Of a stretch of DNA of 52,968 nt, positions 1 to 7,355 are shown piece after piece (position 1 is the stretch's first letter; every line of letters begins with the position of its first letter). The DNA lies in NCBI GenBank assembly GCA_904419945.1, contig CAJFTM010000005.1:1-52968 (forward strand), read 5' to 3'. The notes beneath the pieces are model-generated. The model searched no databases, was not told the origin of the DNA, and worked only from the letters and a program-made list of their open reading frames with translations. The stretch comes from an uncultured Clostridia bacterium (lineage in GTDB: Bacteria > Bacillota > Clostridia > Christensenellales > Borkfalkiaceae). Position numbers and translations under genes: made by a program.

Positions 1-1
1 A

Positions 2-283
2 CTGGACTATCTGGACGGGCAGCCGATACGCATACGCGGGCGGCACTATAACCGCGTGGCTTGCTATGATACCGTGTATATCGTTTCTAACCTCTCATTA
101 AAAGAACAATATACGAATATACAGCAAACAGAGCCGAAAACGTGGGCGGCGTTCTGCCGACGGATAACGGCGGTATATGACTTTGACAAAAGCAAAGATA
201 TTCCCGTAAACAAATTCACGGGAGAATTAAAAAAGCCGCCTACGCTCATAGAGATTGCAGACGACGGGGATATGCCTTTTTGA
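2..283 (+). CDS. Replication initiator protein, C-terminal fragment
   Basis: The open frame runs in from before the window, so only about the last 93 residues are visible. The stretch YDTVYIVSN followed by a TW-FRRI segment resembles the C-terminal helicase-like part of replication initiators of integrative elements and rolling-circle plasmids in Firmicutes. That is a pattern match from memory. No catalytic motif is inside the window, and the N-terminal relaxase or nickase part would lie to the left. The base composition is lower in GC than the chromosome to the right, which fits a mobile element. The GTG at 56 is not a real start, because the frame is open upstream of it. Confidence 0.5.
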   Translation: MDYLDGQPIRIRGRHYNRVACYDTVYIVSNLSLKEQYTNIQQTEPKTWAAFCRRITAVYDFDKSKDIPVNKFTGELKKPPTLIEIADDGDMPF

Positions 284-302
284 TAAAGTAATAACATAGA
301 TA

Positions 303-331
303 TTGCTTTTATTTTATAGAAGTGATATAAT
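303..331 (+). promoter_or_regulatory. Sigma-A promoter of the nuclease-like gene
   Basis: TTGCTT (303-308), a 17-base spacer and TATAAT (326-331). Transcription should begin near 338, about 24 bases before the preferred start at 362. The gene therefore has its own promoter, independent of the replication gene upstream. Confidence 0.7.
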
Positions 332-361
332 AAAGATATATTTAAACAAATGAGGGGTTAT

Positions 362-1858
362 ATGTATTTTTCAGAATGTTTTAACATTGAAAAGCAAAAA
401 GTCGAGGATTATGGAGCTATTGACATAAACTTAGTATGCGATTTACCGTTATTCATTGACCCCATGTTAATATTTAATAGCCAAAAAGCAGAATACATAG
501 ACTTACATAAACAGATTGTACAATATTTTCACTTTTTAGCTAAAAAATCGGATTACGGTTTTACCGACGGTGATTTAACTACTTTCTTTGATTTTAGCGA
601 GATAAAAAACAATTGGTTGGGTTATTCCAAAGCAGGAAATGAAGGAAATGGGAATGGCAAGGAGTTTTCACGCTTTTTTGCTAAGCATATTAAATTCTCT
701 CTTCAAACCCATGGAATCAGTGCGGGAATCCATTTTGAAAAAACTCTTCTATTATTTAAAGGAAATGGAAGAGATAAAATTAGTGATTTAACTACTCATT
801 TAATTTTAGATTATATTGCTACGTATACGCAACAGTTTGCATTAGATAATATTGATAAGAGATATTTAGATACTTTCTTTTTGGATTCAAGATTCAATTA
901 TACCACTGAAACATTTGAGAGCATTGAATATATACTGCCATATATAGAAAATAGAAAAGGCAATCGAGAATTTGTACTTTTAACCCCAAGGGATATTCTT
1001 AGAAAAGATGAACCTTCAATAAATAGACAGGATTTAATAAGGAATTATGATAAAGTAAGAAATATTATAGATAATGCAGCTATACGTAGCCAGTTGGAAA
1101 ACTATATAATGAAAGCTGTTTCAGCATATGAAAAGGAGTGTCAAACAAAGAAGAAAAAAGCTAACGAAGCTACAATAGCTCGAATTGAAAAACAAGCATT
1201 TATAGGAGCATTGCAATATATACCAGAACTTTATGATTACTATGTAAAACTAAAAGAGTGTGAAAGAGAAAAAATTACAACAGATGCGTTTAGTGAAACA
1301 ACCGAACAATTAGAGAAGTTTTATGTAAATTCAGCCGCTCTCATAGAATCGTATAAAAAAGAATTTCCCTCAATTATCACTGGTCTATCAGCAAGAGAAG
1401 AAATCCGACAAAGATTAATATGGTTTAAGCATATAATTGAGGATTGTGATGGATATAAAAATCTATATTATGACGGAAAACCGATTGCTAAAGAAGATGA
1501 TTTACAAAGATTATTCCGCTTTGTTTGGTACGGAAGCATATATGACGTTAACTATGAAACAAATAATGGGCGCGGAGAATCTGATGTCAAAGTATCATAT
1601 GGAGCAGCGACTAAAAATATTGCAGAGTTCAAATTAGCTAGCAATTCAAGATTGTCCCATATTTTTGAACAAGTTGCAATTTACGAAAAAGCTAATCAAT
1701 GCACCGATAGTATATATGCTATATTCTATTTTTCTCAAAATGAACTATTAAAAGTAAAAGCTATGTTGATTGAAACAAAAACCGAGAAATTTATAGATGA
1801 CAGCATTTTTTTAATTGATTGTCGAAATGATAATAAAAAATCTGCATCTATTGCTTAG
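362..1858 (+). CDS. PD-(D/E)XK nuclease-like protein, element cargo
   Basis: This is a 498-residue protein of unknown family. Near the C-terminus, D408 in GRGESDV is followed 13 residues later by E422-F-K424 in IAEFKLA. That is the D-X(n)-E-X-K arrangement of PD-(D/E)XK nucleases. The N-terminal 350 residues are rich in Lys, Tyr, Ile and Asn, have no membrane segment, and match no family I know. I chose the ATG at 362 because GAGGGG lies just before it. An ATG at 350 would add four residues but has no ribosome site. The gene is AT-rich, has its own promoter, and lies between a replication gene and a tRNA, which suggests accessory cargo. A defence or restriction role is inference only. Confidence 0.65.
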   Translation: MYFSECFNIEKQKVEDYGAIDINLVCDLPLFIDPMLIFNSQKAEYIDLHKQIVQYFHFLAKKSDYGFTDGDLTTFFDFSEIKNNWLGYSKAGNEGNGNGKEFSRFFAKHIKFSLQTHGISAGIHFEKTLLLFKGNGRDKISDLTTHLILDYIATYTQQFALDNIDKRYLDTFFLDSRFNYTTETFESIEYILPYIENRKGNREFVLLTPRDILRKDEPSINRQDLIRNYDKVRNIIDNAAIRSQLENYIMKAVSAYEKECQTKKKKANEATIARIEKQAFIGALQYIPELYDYYVKLKECEREKITTDAFSETTEQLEKFYVNSAALIESYKKEFPSIITGLSAREEIRQRLIWFKHIIEDCDGYKNLYYDGKPIAKEDDLQRLFRFVWYGSIYDVNYETNNGRGESDVKVSYGAATKNIAEFKLASNSRLSHIFEQVAIYEKANQCTDSIYAIFYFSQNELLKVKAMLIETKTEKFIDDSIFLIDCRNDNKKSASIA

Positions 1859-1864
1859 TCATTA

Positions 1865-1906
1865 CAAAAGAAGGGAAGATCAAAAATTTACTCTTCCCTT
1901 CTTTTG
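1865..1906. terminator. Bidirectional terminator between convergent genes
   Basis: A perfect 15-base inverted repeat (1865-1879 with 1892-1906) with a 12-base loop lies between the two convergent genes. The arms begin with CAAAAG and end with CTTTTG, so both strands give a U-rich side. Confidence 0.85.
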
Positions 1907-1908
1907 CA

Positions 1909-2283
1909 TTATTTTATAAGCTCAGAAACTTTCTCATAAATTTCTTTAATTTCCCCTTTATATTCAAGAGAAACTTCAGCATTATTTTTAAATGCTTCCG
2001 CTATATTTTCTCGGATCTTCTCCATTGATACATCAAACTGTTCTTTAAAGTGAATTAAATTTTGTTTAAATATATTTAATGCTGATGTTTCATCTTTTGC
2101 TCGTTCCATTTCATCTATAAAACTATTGAATAATTTATAAAAATTTGTTATTGTGGTTGGATGCATTACAACTACGTTTACTTTAAATTTAAGTTCATTC
2201 TTGGGTAGTATTTCAATGTAATCTACCCCAAATATCTTGCCTATTTCTTCGTTAAAATTTATATCAGCGCTTTCGTTTTGCAT
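1909..2283 (-). CDS. Small hypothetical protein convergent with nuclease-like gene
   Basis: This encodes about 124 residues of unrecognised family, acidic and lysine-rich, predicted mostly helical in the C-terminal half and without membrane segments. On its strand an AGGAGA site lies 5 bases before a GTG (2289) and 10 before the ATG (2283). Either could be the start, while a TTG at 2307 would place the ribosome site inside the gene. It shares the low GC of the nuclease-like gene and converges on it across a shared terminator. It may belong to the same cargo module, as a partner, antitoxin-like or immunity protein. Nothing in the sequence proves that. Confidence 0.55.
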   Translation of the reverse strand: MQNESADINFNEEIGKIFGVDYIEILPKNELKFKVNVVVMHPTTITNFYKLFNSFIDEMERAKDETSALNIFKQNLIHFKEQFDVSMEKIRENIAEAFKNNAEVSLEYKGEIKEIYEKVSELIK

Positions 2284-2341
2284 TTGCACTAAATCTCCTG
2301 AATACAAAAATTTTTTTCATACTTGGACTAATCAGATATTA

Positions 2342-2378
2342 AGAAAAGAACGGTGCTTTTTATACACCGCTCTTTTCT
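2342..2378. terminator. Hairpin terminator near the element boundary
   Basis: Fourteen-base arms (2342-2355 and 2365-2378) pair at 13 positions around a T-rich loop. It lies between the divergently pointing small gene and the tRNA gene. Confidence 0.6.
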
Positions 2379-2453
2379 CTTTCCATGACAAAGCCCGCAA
2401 CACCGTTGACGAAAATGTATTCCGTCTTTGCGGTGTTCAAACTCTGTCGACAC

Positions 2454-2529
2454 TGGTGGAGATGATCAGACTCGAACTGACTACCTATACGTTGCGAACG
2501 TATCGCTCTACCGGGTGAGCTACATCCCC
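2454..2529 (-). tRNA. tRNA-Ala (anticodon CGC)
   Basis: A full cloverleaf of 76 bases with an encoded CCA end. The acceptor pairs GGGGATG with CATCTCC and includes the G3-U70 wobble pair that identifies alanine tRNA. The anticodon loop TTCGCAA gives CGC, which reads GCG. The TTCGAGT loop is canonical. The 3' end faces the AT-rich element, which is the usual geometry for an integrase target. Confidence 0.93.
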
Positions 2530-2546
2530 ATATAAAATACTTTATT

Positions 2547-2575
2547 ATTATATCGTATTTGAGTAAATTTTTCAA
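2547..2575 (-). promoter_or_regulatory. Promoter of tRNA-Ala
   Basis: On the minus strand, TTGAAA (2570-2575), a 17-base spacer and TATAAT (2547-2552), about 18 bases before the mature tRNA. Confidence 0.8.
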
Positions 2576-2677
2576 TCGTTTTTGCCTTCTTTTCTGCGAA
2601 TTTTAGAAAAATTTTTTGTTTGCTTCGGGCGGTGCGTTGGCCGAGCACGCTGCCGCGGGGTATCTCGGTTGCAAGGA

Positions 2678-2706
2678 TTGACATTCTCCCGCATTCGTGT
2701 TATAAT
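2678..2706 (+). promoter_or_regulatory. Consensus sigma-A promoter of XRE regulator operon
   Basis: TTGACA (2678-2683), a 17-base spacer and TATAAT (2701-2706): a perfect consensus. It leaves a leader of about 60 bases before the ATG at 2774. Confidence 0.85.
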
Positions 2707-2773
2707 CATATCTGTAATTTGTCGCACCGGCGCGCTGTGCGGTAGAGGGGATTTCGCAATAGCAGGGGAATTT

Positions 2774-3304
2774 ATGGATTTTCGTGAAAGAATCATACGG
2801 TACCGCGACGAAAAGGGACTATCCCAGCAGGAACTGGCCGACCTGCTGCAGGTCACGCGGCAGACGGTTTCCCGCTGGGAATCGGGAAAGAGCCGCCCGC
2901 AGCCGGGACAGGCAGCGCACATTTTTGAGCTTCTCCAGATCCGGGAGGAGGATGTAGAGGCCGAGGAGGCTTTCGGCGCTGCGGACGGAGAGCGTTCGGA
3001 AGAAATACGCCGTGCGCGGAATGAAGAGCCGGTTCGATCTGCAGGGCTTGGCTATATTCGGTCCAAAAAAGTGCGCATCGCCCTGCTCGTCGTCATCGGC
3101 GTACTGATCCTTGCCGCCATCGTCGGGCTGATCGTGACAGTCGTCTATGCCATCAAAGACAGTATGTATGACGCGAGCGCCACCGTTTGGATCATTACGA
3201 TCCCGCAAAATACGCCCATGCTCGTCCTTTCTGCCTTTCTTGCCGTCTTCATCGCGCTGCTCGTATTGCTGTTTATTTATCTGCTGCGGGGGAAAAGGGG
3301 ATGA
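2774..3304 (+). CDS. XRE-family HTH regulator with two membrane segments
   Basis: This 176-residue protein starts with an HTH_3 DNA-binding domain (residues about 5-60, with the core LSQQELADLLQVTRQTVSRWE). An acidic linker follows. Two hydrophobic segments (about 104-128 and 145-171) then anchor it in the membrane. XRE domains fused to membrane segments are common in Firmicutes as membrane-bound regulators, but the target is unknown. The ATG at 2774 follows AGGGGAA. The longer open frame from 2582 would span the promoter and is rejected. The stop overlaps the start of the next gene (ATGA), so the two are translationally coupled and probably work together at the membrane. Confidence 0.85.
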   Translation: MDFRERIIRYRDEKGLSQQELADLLQVTRQTVSRWESGKSRPQPGQAAHIFELLQIREEDVEAEEAFGAADGERSEEIRRARNEEPVRSAGLGYIRSKKVRIALLVVIGVLILAAIVGLIVTVVYAIKDSMYDASATVWIITIPQNTPMLVLSAFLAVFIALLVLLFIYLLRGKRG

Positions 3305-3720
3305 AGAGGATCTCTGTTCTGCTGAGCCTCCTGCTTTTGCTGGCTGTCTGCTTTTCGTTTGCGTCGTGTGCCGGGGAAGGGAATGTGTTTGCGCTCCTTT
3401 CCGTTCGGCTGAAGGGCAACGGGGACGGCACCGTCACGGCCGTTGCCCGCAATGAATTTGCCGTCGGCTCTTCCGTTTTGCCGGTCGAATTGACGCTGTA
3501 CGCTTGTTCGGAAAATATGTCCGATACCTCTCGGATGCAGGCCGTGAGCCGTACGCAGACGGACGATCTCAATCTCTTTTCCGCAATCGAAGTGACCGTT
3601 CCCGTCACCGAGCCGGCTTATTTCTGCGCGGAGATCGTCTATACCGTGCACGGGGAGACGCAGGTCTTACAGAGCGGCGTCGTCCGCTATGATGCGTCGG
3701 GTGACCGCGTGGTGGCTTGA
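3301..3720 (+). CDS. Putative lipoprotein coupled to XRE regulator
   Basis: The protein has 139 residues. It begins with a basic N-terminus, a leucine-rich hydrophobic core and a lipobox-like FASC, so Cys22 would be lipid-modified after signal peptidase II cleavage. The exported part has a beta-rich look (alternating Val, Thr and Tyr) and no family I recognise. Its start overlaps the stop of the membrane XRE regulator by four bases, so both are made from one mRNA. A sensor or ligand role for the regulator is possible but is inference. Confidence 0.7.
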   Translation: MKRISVLLSLLLLLAVCFSFASCAGEGNVFALLSVRLKGNGDGTVTAVARNEFAVGSSVLPVELTLYACSENMSDTSRMQAVSRTQTDDLNLFSAIEVTVPVTEPAYFCAEIVYTVHGETQVLQSGVVRYDASGDRVVA

Positions 3721-3791
3721 CGGCATAAAAACGCTTAAAAATCAAAGTATTTTTCACCATTCATCTTGATTATACATGACGTAGTACTATG

Positions 3792-3822
3792 GCAAGCCCG
3801 TATAAAGCGAGCTTGCTTTTTC
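3792..3822 (+). terminator. Probable terminator after the lipoprotein gene
   Basis: GCAAGC pairs with GCTTGC across 13 bases and is followed by TTTTTC. The stem is short, so the call is moderate. Confidence 0.5.
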
Positions 3823-3915
3823 ATTGATCCGGAGGGGCTGTCCAAGTCTTTTTTTCGGGCGCACGGCATACAGATAGAGGGAGAAAAGGACAGGCGCGCT
3901 TGCGGAGGTCATAGG

Positions 3916-4698
3916 ATGGAATTGTGGAAGGCTGCAGTGCTCGGCATCGTGCAGGGACTGACCGAATTTTTGCCCGTATCGTCGAGCGGGCATCTGCTGT
4001 TGTTTGAGCGCATCCTCGGCGTCGATACGGGCGGGGCGGATCTTTTCCTCGGCGTCATGCTGCATGCCGGTACGCTGGCAGCCGTGCTCTGCGTGTATGC
4101 GCGCCGGCTGCTGGACATGGTCAGGCATGCGCGCCGGCAATTATTGTGGTTGATTTTTGCAACCATTCCCGCAGCATTGGTCGGGGGCTTGCTTGGCGAC
4201 GCGATCGATCGCCTCTTTTTCGGCGGGGAATGGCTCTGGGCGGCGTTTGCTCTGACGGCGCTGCTCCTCTTTCTTACAGACCGCAGGATGCGCCGGAACC
4301 TTCCGCCCCGGCCGCTCACGGCAGGGCGGGCGTTCGCAGTGGGGGCTGCACAGGCCTTGGCCGTATTGCCGGGGCTCTCGCGCAGCGGTGTCACGCTGGC
4401 GGCCGGTACCTTTTGCGGACTTTCGCGCGAGGAGGCGGCAGATTTTTCCTTTTTACTCAGTGTTCCCGTCATCGCGGGGGCCCTCGCCGTCGAACTTTTA
4501 TCGGCATTATTGGCGGATGGCTTTGTGGCCGCCGTGTCTTGGCAGAGCCTTGCCGTCGGCACCTTCTGCGCGGCAGTCAGCGGGCTGCTCTCGGTGCGCG
4601 GCATGCTGCGGTGTATGCGCGGCGCGCGGCTGTGGCCGTTTGCCGTCTATCTTGCCTTGCTCGCCCTTTTACTGATCGTGTGGCAGATTTTTTTCTGA
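3916..4698 (+). CDS. uppP: Undecaprenyl-diphosphatase UppP (BacA)
   Basis: A 260-residue polytopic membrane enzyme that removes a phosphate from undecaprenyl diphosphate, recycling the lipid carrier for peptidoglycan synthesis. It can confer bacitracin resistance when abundant. Both family signatures are present: GLTEFLPVSSSGH (residues 14-26, with Glu17, the serines and His26) and PGLSRSGVT in the second half. The length is normal for the family. The start at 3916 follows GGAGG. The open frame continues upstream to 3766, but those residues are not part of the family. It appears to be a single gene with no obvious partner in the neighbouring genes. Confidence 0.96.
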   Translation: MELWKAAVLGIVQGLTEFLPVSSSGHLLLFERILGVDTGGADLFLGVMLHAGTLAAVLCVYARRLLDMVRHARRQLLWLIFATIPAALVGGLLGDAIDRLFFGGEWLWAAFALTALLLFLTDRRMRRNLPPRPLTAGRAFAVGAAQALAVLPGLSRSGVTLAAGTFCGLSREEAADFSFLLSVPVIAGALAVELLSALLADGFVAAVSWQSLAVGTFCAAVSGLLSVRGMLRCMRGARLWPFAVYLALLALLLIVWQIFF

Positions 4699-4762
4699 AA
4701 GGCTGTATAGCATTGGCGAGGTTGCACATACTGGCGGTATCTCAGAACAGGAGGTAATCGTT

Positions 4763-4918
4763 ATGAGACTCAATTCGGGTGACACCGCGCCGAAGACGGC
4801 GAACTACAAGGTCATCGATTCCAACGGCAAAGTGATCGGCAAGGTCCATATGCAGGAAGGGGAAACGCTTCCCCCGACGCAGATGTCCGGCTGCCATTAC
4901 GAGGTCGAGCAGGGCTAA
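4763..4918 (+). CDS. YjzC-like small protein
   Basis: A 51-residue protein, preceded by a strong AGGAGGT seven bases before the ATG. It has a conserved-looking frame: an N-terminal SGDTAPKTANYKV, a central hydrophilic turn, a GETLPPTQ segment and a C-terminal GCHYEV. This layout resembles the small YjzC-type proteins of Firmicutes, whose function is unknown. No transmembrane segment is present. It is followed at once by a strong terminator and lies 64 bases after uppP, so it may be cotranscribed with uppP. Confidence 0.65.
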   Translation: MRLNSGDTAPKTANYKVIDSNGKVIGKVHMQEGETLPPTQMSGCHYEVEQG

Positions 4919-4930
4919 AGAAGAAAAAGA

Positions 4931-4974
4931 GCGGGGCGTGCAGCATTTCAGGCTGCACGCCCCGCATAATTTTA
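4931..4974 (+). terminator. Strong terminator after YjzC-like gene
   Basis: A perfect 14-base GC-rich stem (4931-4944 with 4952-4965), then ATAATTTTA. Confidence 0.85.
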
Positions 4975-5012
4975 TCGCTTATTTAGTACTCTGTTTGACA
5001 TAAATTAAGGTT

Positions 5013-5513
5013 TCAACGGTCCTCCTGCAGCGGAGCGCCGCAGTTATCGCAGAACTTTGCCTCTGCATCGTTGACTCTGCCGCAGGCAGGGCAGATGCGC
5101 GCGAGCGGCTTGCCGCAGCCGTCGCAGAATTTCGCGTCGGTATCGTTAGCCCTCCCGCAGTGCGGGCAGATGACGGCATCTCCTCTGTCCTCTTCGCGCA
5201 GGGCGCGGGCAACGGAGCGTAGGGCGGGCTGTGCTTCTTCCGCAGCTTCGTTTAAAACGGGAACGGTCTCGTCCTTGACGTATTTCGTCACTTCGCGTCG
5301 GTACCCGTAGCGCAGGCAGGTCGAGCCCACGCCGATCATTGGGAGCCCAATAAAGCACAAAAAGAAGAGGACGGGAGGCCCGCCGCCTCCTGCGAGTGCG
5401 GCAAAAAAGCCGATGAACCCGGTCGCCGTCAGTGCGGCGCCGACGGCAGTCAGGATGATCCCGAGCCGTTTCAGCCGCTTCTTTTTTTGTTCGTGGTTTT
5501 GTTTGTCGCTCAT
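5013..5513 (-). CDS. Membrane protein with tandem zinc ribbons
   Basis: The protein has 166 residues. A charged N-terminus is followed by two membrane segments (about 18-41 and 48-66), a linker, and two zinc-ribbon units with C116-C119/C130-C133 and C141-C144/C155-C158 spacing. The two ribbons are near copies of each other, with the repeated core AKFCD-CG. Double zinc ribbons on membrane proteins are frequent in Clostridia, and their function is unknown. The start at 5513 lies four bases after the stop of the upstream 89-residue gene, so the pair is an operon. A longer open frame up to 5597 overlaps that gene and is not used. Confidence 0.85.
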   Translation of the reverse strand: MSDKQNHEQKKKRLKRLGIILTAVGAALTATGFIGFFAALAGGGGPPVLFFLCFIGLPMIGVGSTCLRYGYRREVTKYVKDETVPVLNEAAEEAQPALRSVARALREEDRGDAVICPHCGRANDTDAKFCDGCGKPLARICPACGRVNDAEAKFCDNCGAPLQEDR

Positions 5514-5517
5514 TGTC

Positions 5518-5787
5518 TTATCCGCGCAGAATGGCGCGCTTTTTCTTTTCCAGCTCGGCGATGGCGCTGCTGTCGCCGCCGTTCGCCTTCCGTGCATTGA
5601 TCTCGTCCTGCACGTACGAAGCTTCTATGCAATTTTCGATCATGTGCACGGCGACATCCGATTCCCCGGCAGCGATCATGTCCTGTTTCAACGCGGTATA
5701 CATTTGGCGGGCTTTTTCCGTTTCGCCCGCGTCCATTTGCCAGCTGGCCTCCATAAATGGCTGGATCCAGCGCTTGTCGATACTCAT
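5518..5787 (-). CDS. Hypothetical 89-residue helical protein
   Basis: A small soluble protein, mostly helical, with no recognised domain and a charged C-terminal stretch (EKKKRAILRG). An AGGAGG-type site precedes the ATG. It is the first gene of a two-gene operon with the zinc-ribbon membrane protein and is four bases upstream of it. A shared role is likely but unknown. Confidence 0.75.
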   Translation of the reverse strand: MSIDKRWIQPFMEASWQMDAGETEKARQMYTALKQDMIAAGESDVAVHMIENCIEASYVQDEINARKANGGDSSAIAELEKKKRAILRG

Positions 5788-5890
5788 CTGATTTCCTCCT
5801 AAGGGATTTTTATAGGCGCCGCCGACGGCGGATCGCTTTCGGGTTCGCTTTTACCGCGGGCCCGCTTTCGCGCGGGTGGCGGCTGTCTGT

Positions 5891-6712
5891 TCAGCGGATG
5901 CAGATCCGCGTGCACTTGACCTCTCCGGAGAGGATGGCGCGGATGGAATATTTGGCGTTGGCGATGAGCACGCGGGTGCCCTGCGCGGCGGCCTCCTTTA
6001 CATATTCCAGCTTTGCCTTGGCGCCGTTCGCACCCTTGCGCGAGGCGCCCTCGCAGCAGCTCTTATAATATTCAATGTTCTCGACGAGCTCGTGCGCGTC
6101 CTTGCCGGCGATCTCCTCGATCAGTGTGGACGGATCGTGCGGGTCGGCATAAATGCCGTCCACGCTCGTGAGGATGAGCAGCGTCTCTGCCTTGACGAGG
6201 CAGGCGACCAGCGAGGCGGTCTCATCGTTGTCGATACATTCGTGCACGACGGCCTGGCTCTTGGACAGGGCCGAGATCTCCATGCGCCGGTTCTCCGACT
6301 GCGAGACGGCGTCGTTGTAGTTGATGATGGGGATGGCGTTTTGCCGGCGGCAGCGCAGCAGCAGGTCGCGGATGACGCCGCTCTTGACGGGGTCGTTGAA
6401 GTGGTGATGTTCGACGAGGATCTGCCGGACCGAGTATTTGCTGTCCACGTACTGGCGGTACGTCTGCATGAGGATGGCCTGGCCCTGCGCGGCATAGTCC
6501 GCCTTCGCTTCCTCTGTGTCGGGCAGTTCTTTTCCCGCGCGCATGATATAATCCAGCCGCCCGATCTCCGTGGCGCCGCTCGACACCCAAATGTATCCCG
6601 GCCGCAGCTCGCGCGAAAGGCGCGCCACGCGCGTATAGTCGATCATGTTGTCCTGTTTGTCGATGAGCGCCATCGAGCCGATCTTGCCGACCAGTTCTAC
6701 GTCGAATTTCAT
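5891..6712 (-). CDS. Glutamate-5-kinase-like amino acid kinase
   Basis: A 273-residue protein of the amino acid kinase fold, closest in pattern to ProB, which phosphorylates the gamma-carboxyl of glutamate in proline synthesis. Visible ProB-like segments are GKIGS (9-13), VSSGA (43-47), AAQGQ-LM (74-82), IPIINYNDAV (127-136), a DND motif (161-163) and LTSVDGIYAD (181-190). It lacks the C-terminal PUA domain, as do many clostridial ProBs. Several motifs are altered: the first loop is not the usual VKVGSS, and the GGM-TK segment is replaced by KGANGAK. No proA is nearby. The substrate is therefore uncertain. The ATG at 6712 follows GGGAGAGCT. Confidence 0.7.
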   Translation of the reverse strand: MKFDVELVGKIGSMALIDKQDNMIDYTRVARLSRELRPGYIWVSSGATEIGRLDYIMRAGKELPDTEEAKADYAAQGQAILMQTYRQYVDSKYSVRQILVEHHHFNDPVKSGVIRDLLLRCRRQNAIPIINYNDAVSQSENRRMEISALSKSQAVVHECIDNDETASLVACLVKAETLLILTSVDGIYADPHDPSTLIEEIAGKDAHELVENIEYYKSCCEGASRKGANGAKAKLEYVKEAAAQGTRVLIANAKYSIRAILSGEVKCTRICIR

Positions 6713-6738
6713 AGCTCTCCCGTTCCCGCCGCATAAAA

Positions 6739-7266
6739 GTGATGCGTTGGCGCATACTTTGGGCGGAGTCATTATCCGTTTTTTATCATTATATCCTTTT
6801 TCGGGGGAAAAATCAAACGAAATCGACCGGTCTTCCGCGCCTGCGCCGCGCGGCCCGCCTGTCGGCGGTCATTTTGGCGCTCGCCCTCGCCCTTGCGGCG
6901 GGCGGTTGTTCGATCACAGAGCTCAGTTCGCTGCGCGAATTTGCCCGCCCGTACGAGGGGGAATACCGCTGCGAATACGCCGAATACGGCGGGCGGGATC
7001 TGCTCGCCGATTACCGCGAGGTCGTGCTCGCGCTGGAAGGGGAGAGCTTTACGCTGCGCGCCGTGCCCAGGCGCGGCAAGGTCATCTGTGCGTCGGGCGA
7101 GTGCCGCTACGATGCGGCCAAGGGCGTCCTTTCCCTGCGCGCCGAACTGTTCGGGAAGGAGTATCGCAAGGATGTCGTGCTGCGCAGCGGCAAGATCTTT
7201 TTTTCGCAGATGTTTGCGGGCAAGGCGCTCGTGCTGCGCTTTGTTTCGTCGGCGCGGCAGGGATAG
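6739..7266 (+). CDS. Putative lipoprotein, start codon unclear
   Basis: The frame encodes a typical lipoprotein: an Arg-rich n-region (RLRRAARL), a hydrophobic stretch of about 15 residues and AAGGC as the lipobox, then about 115 exported residues of unknown family. The only in-frame ATGs are at 6739 and 6742. They would give a 30-residue hydrophilic and aromatic extension and have no ribosome site. The divergent promoter at 6788-6816 also sits in that extension. A GGGGG sequence at 6802 suggests a start near 6817-6841, but no ATG, GTG or TTG lies there in frame. The true start may be a rare codon such as CTG, or the gene may be decaying. Confidence 0.55.
   Translation: MMRWRILWAESLSVFYHYILFRGKNQTKSTGLPRLRRAARLSAVILALALALAAGGCSITELSSLREFARPYEGEYRCEYAEYGGRDLLADYREVVLALEGESFTLRAVPRRGKVICASGECRYDAAKGVLSLRAELFGKEYRKDVVLRSGKIFFSQMFAGKALVLRFVSSARQG
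6788..6816 (-). promoter_or_regulatory. Promoter of the ProB-like gene
   Basis: On the minus strand, TTGATT (6811-6816), a 17-base spacer and TATAAT (6788-6793), with a leader of about 70 bases. Confidence 0.75.
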
Positions 7267-7297
7267 TTGCCGCGCGGCGATCGGCGAGGGCAAAGAG

Positions 7298-7331
7298 AGG
7301 GCGCGCCCCGTTTACAGACGGGGCGCGCCCT
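7298..7331. terminator. Bidirectional terminator, lipoprotein and transketolase genes
   Basis: A perfect 13-base GC-rich stem (7298-7310 with 7319-7331) between convergent genes. The T-tract is weak on both sides. Confidence 0.7.
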
Positions 7332-7355
7332 TATCTCGGATCGTTTTTCGCAAGA

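Noticed and set aside
2582-2773. N-terminal extension of the XRE regulator
   Set aside because: It spans the consensus promoter at 2678-2706 and the family begins at 2774.
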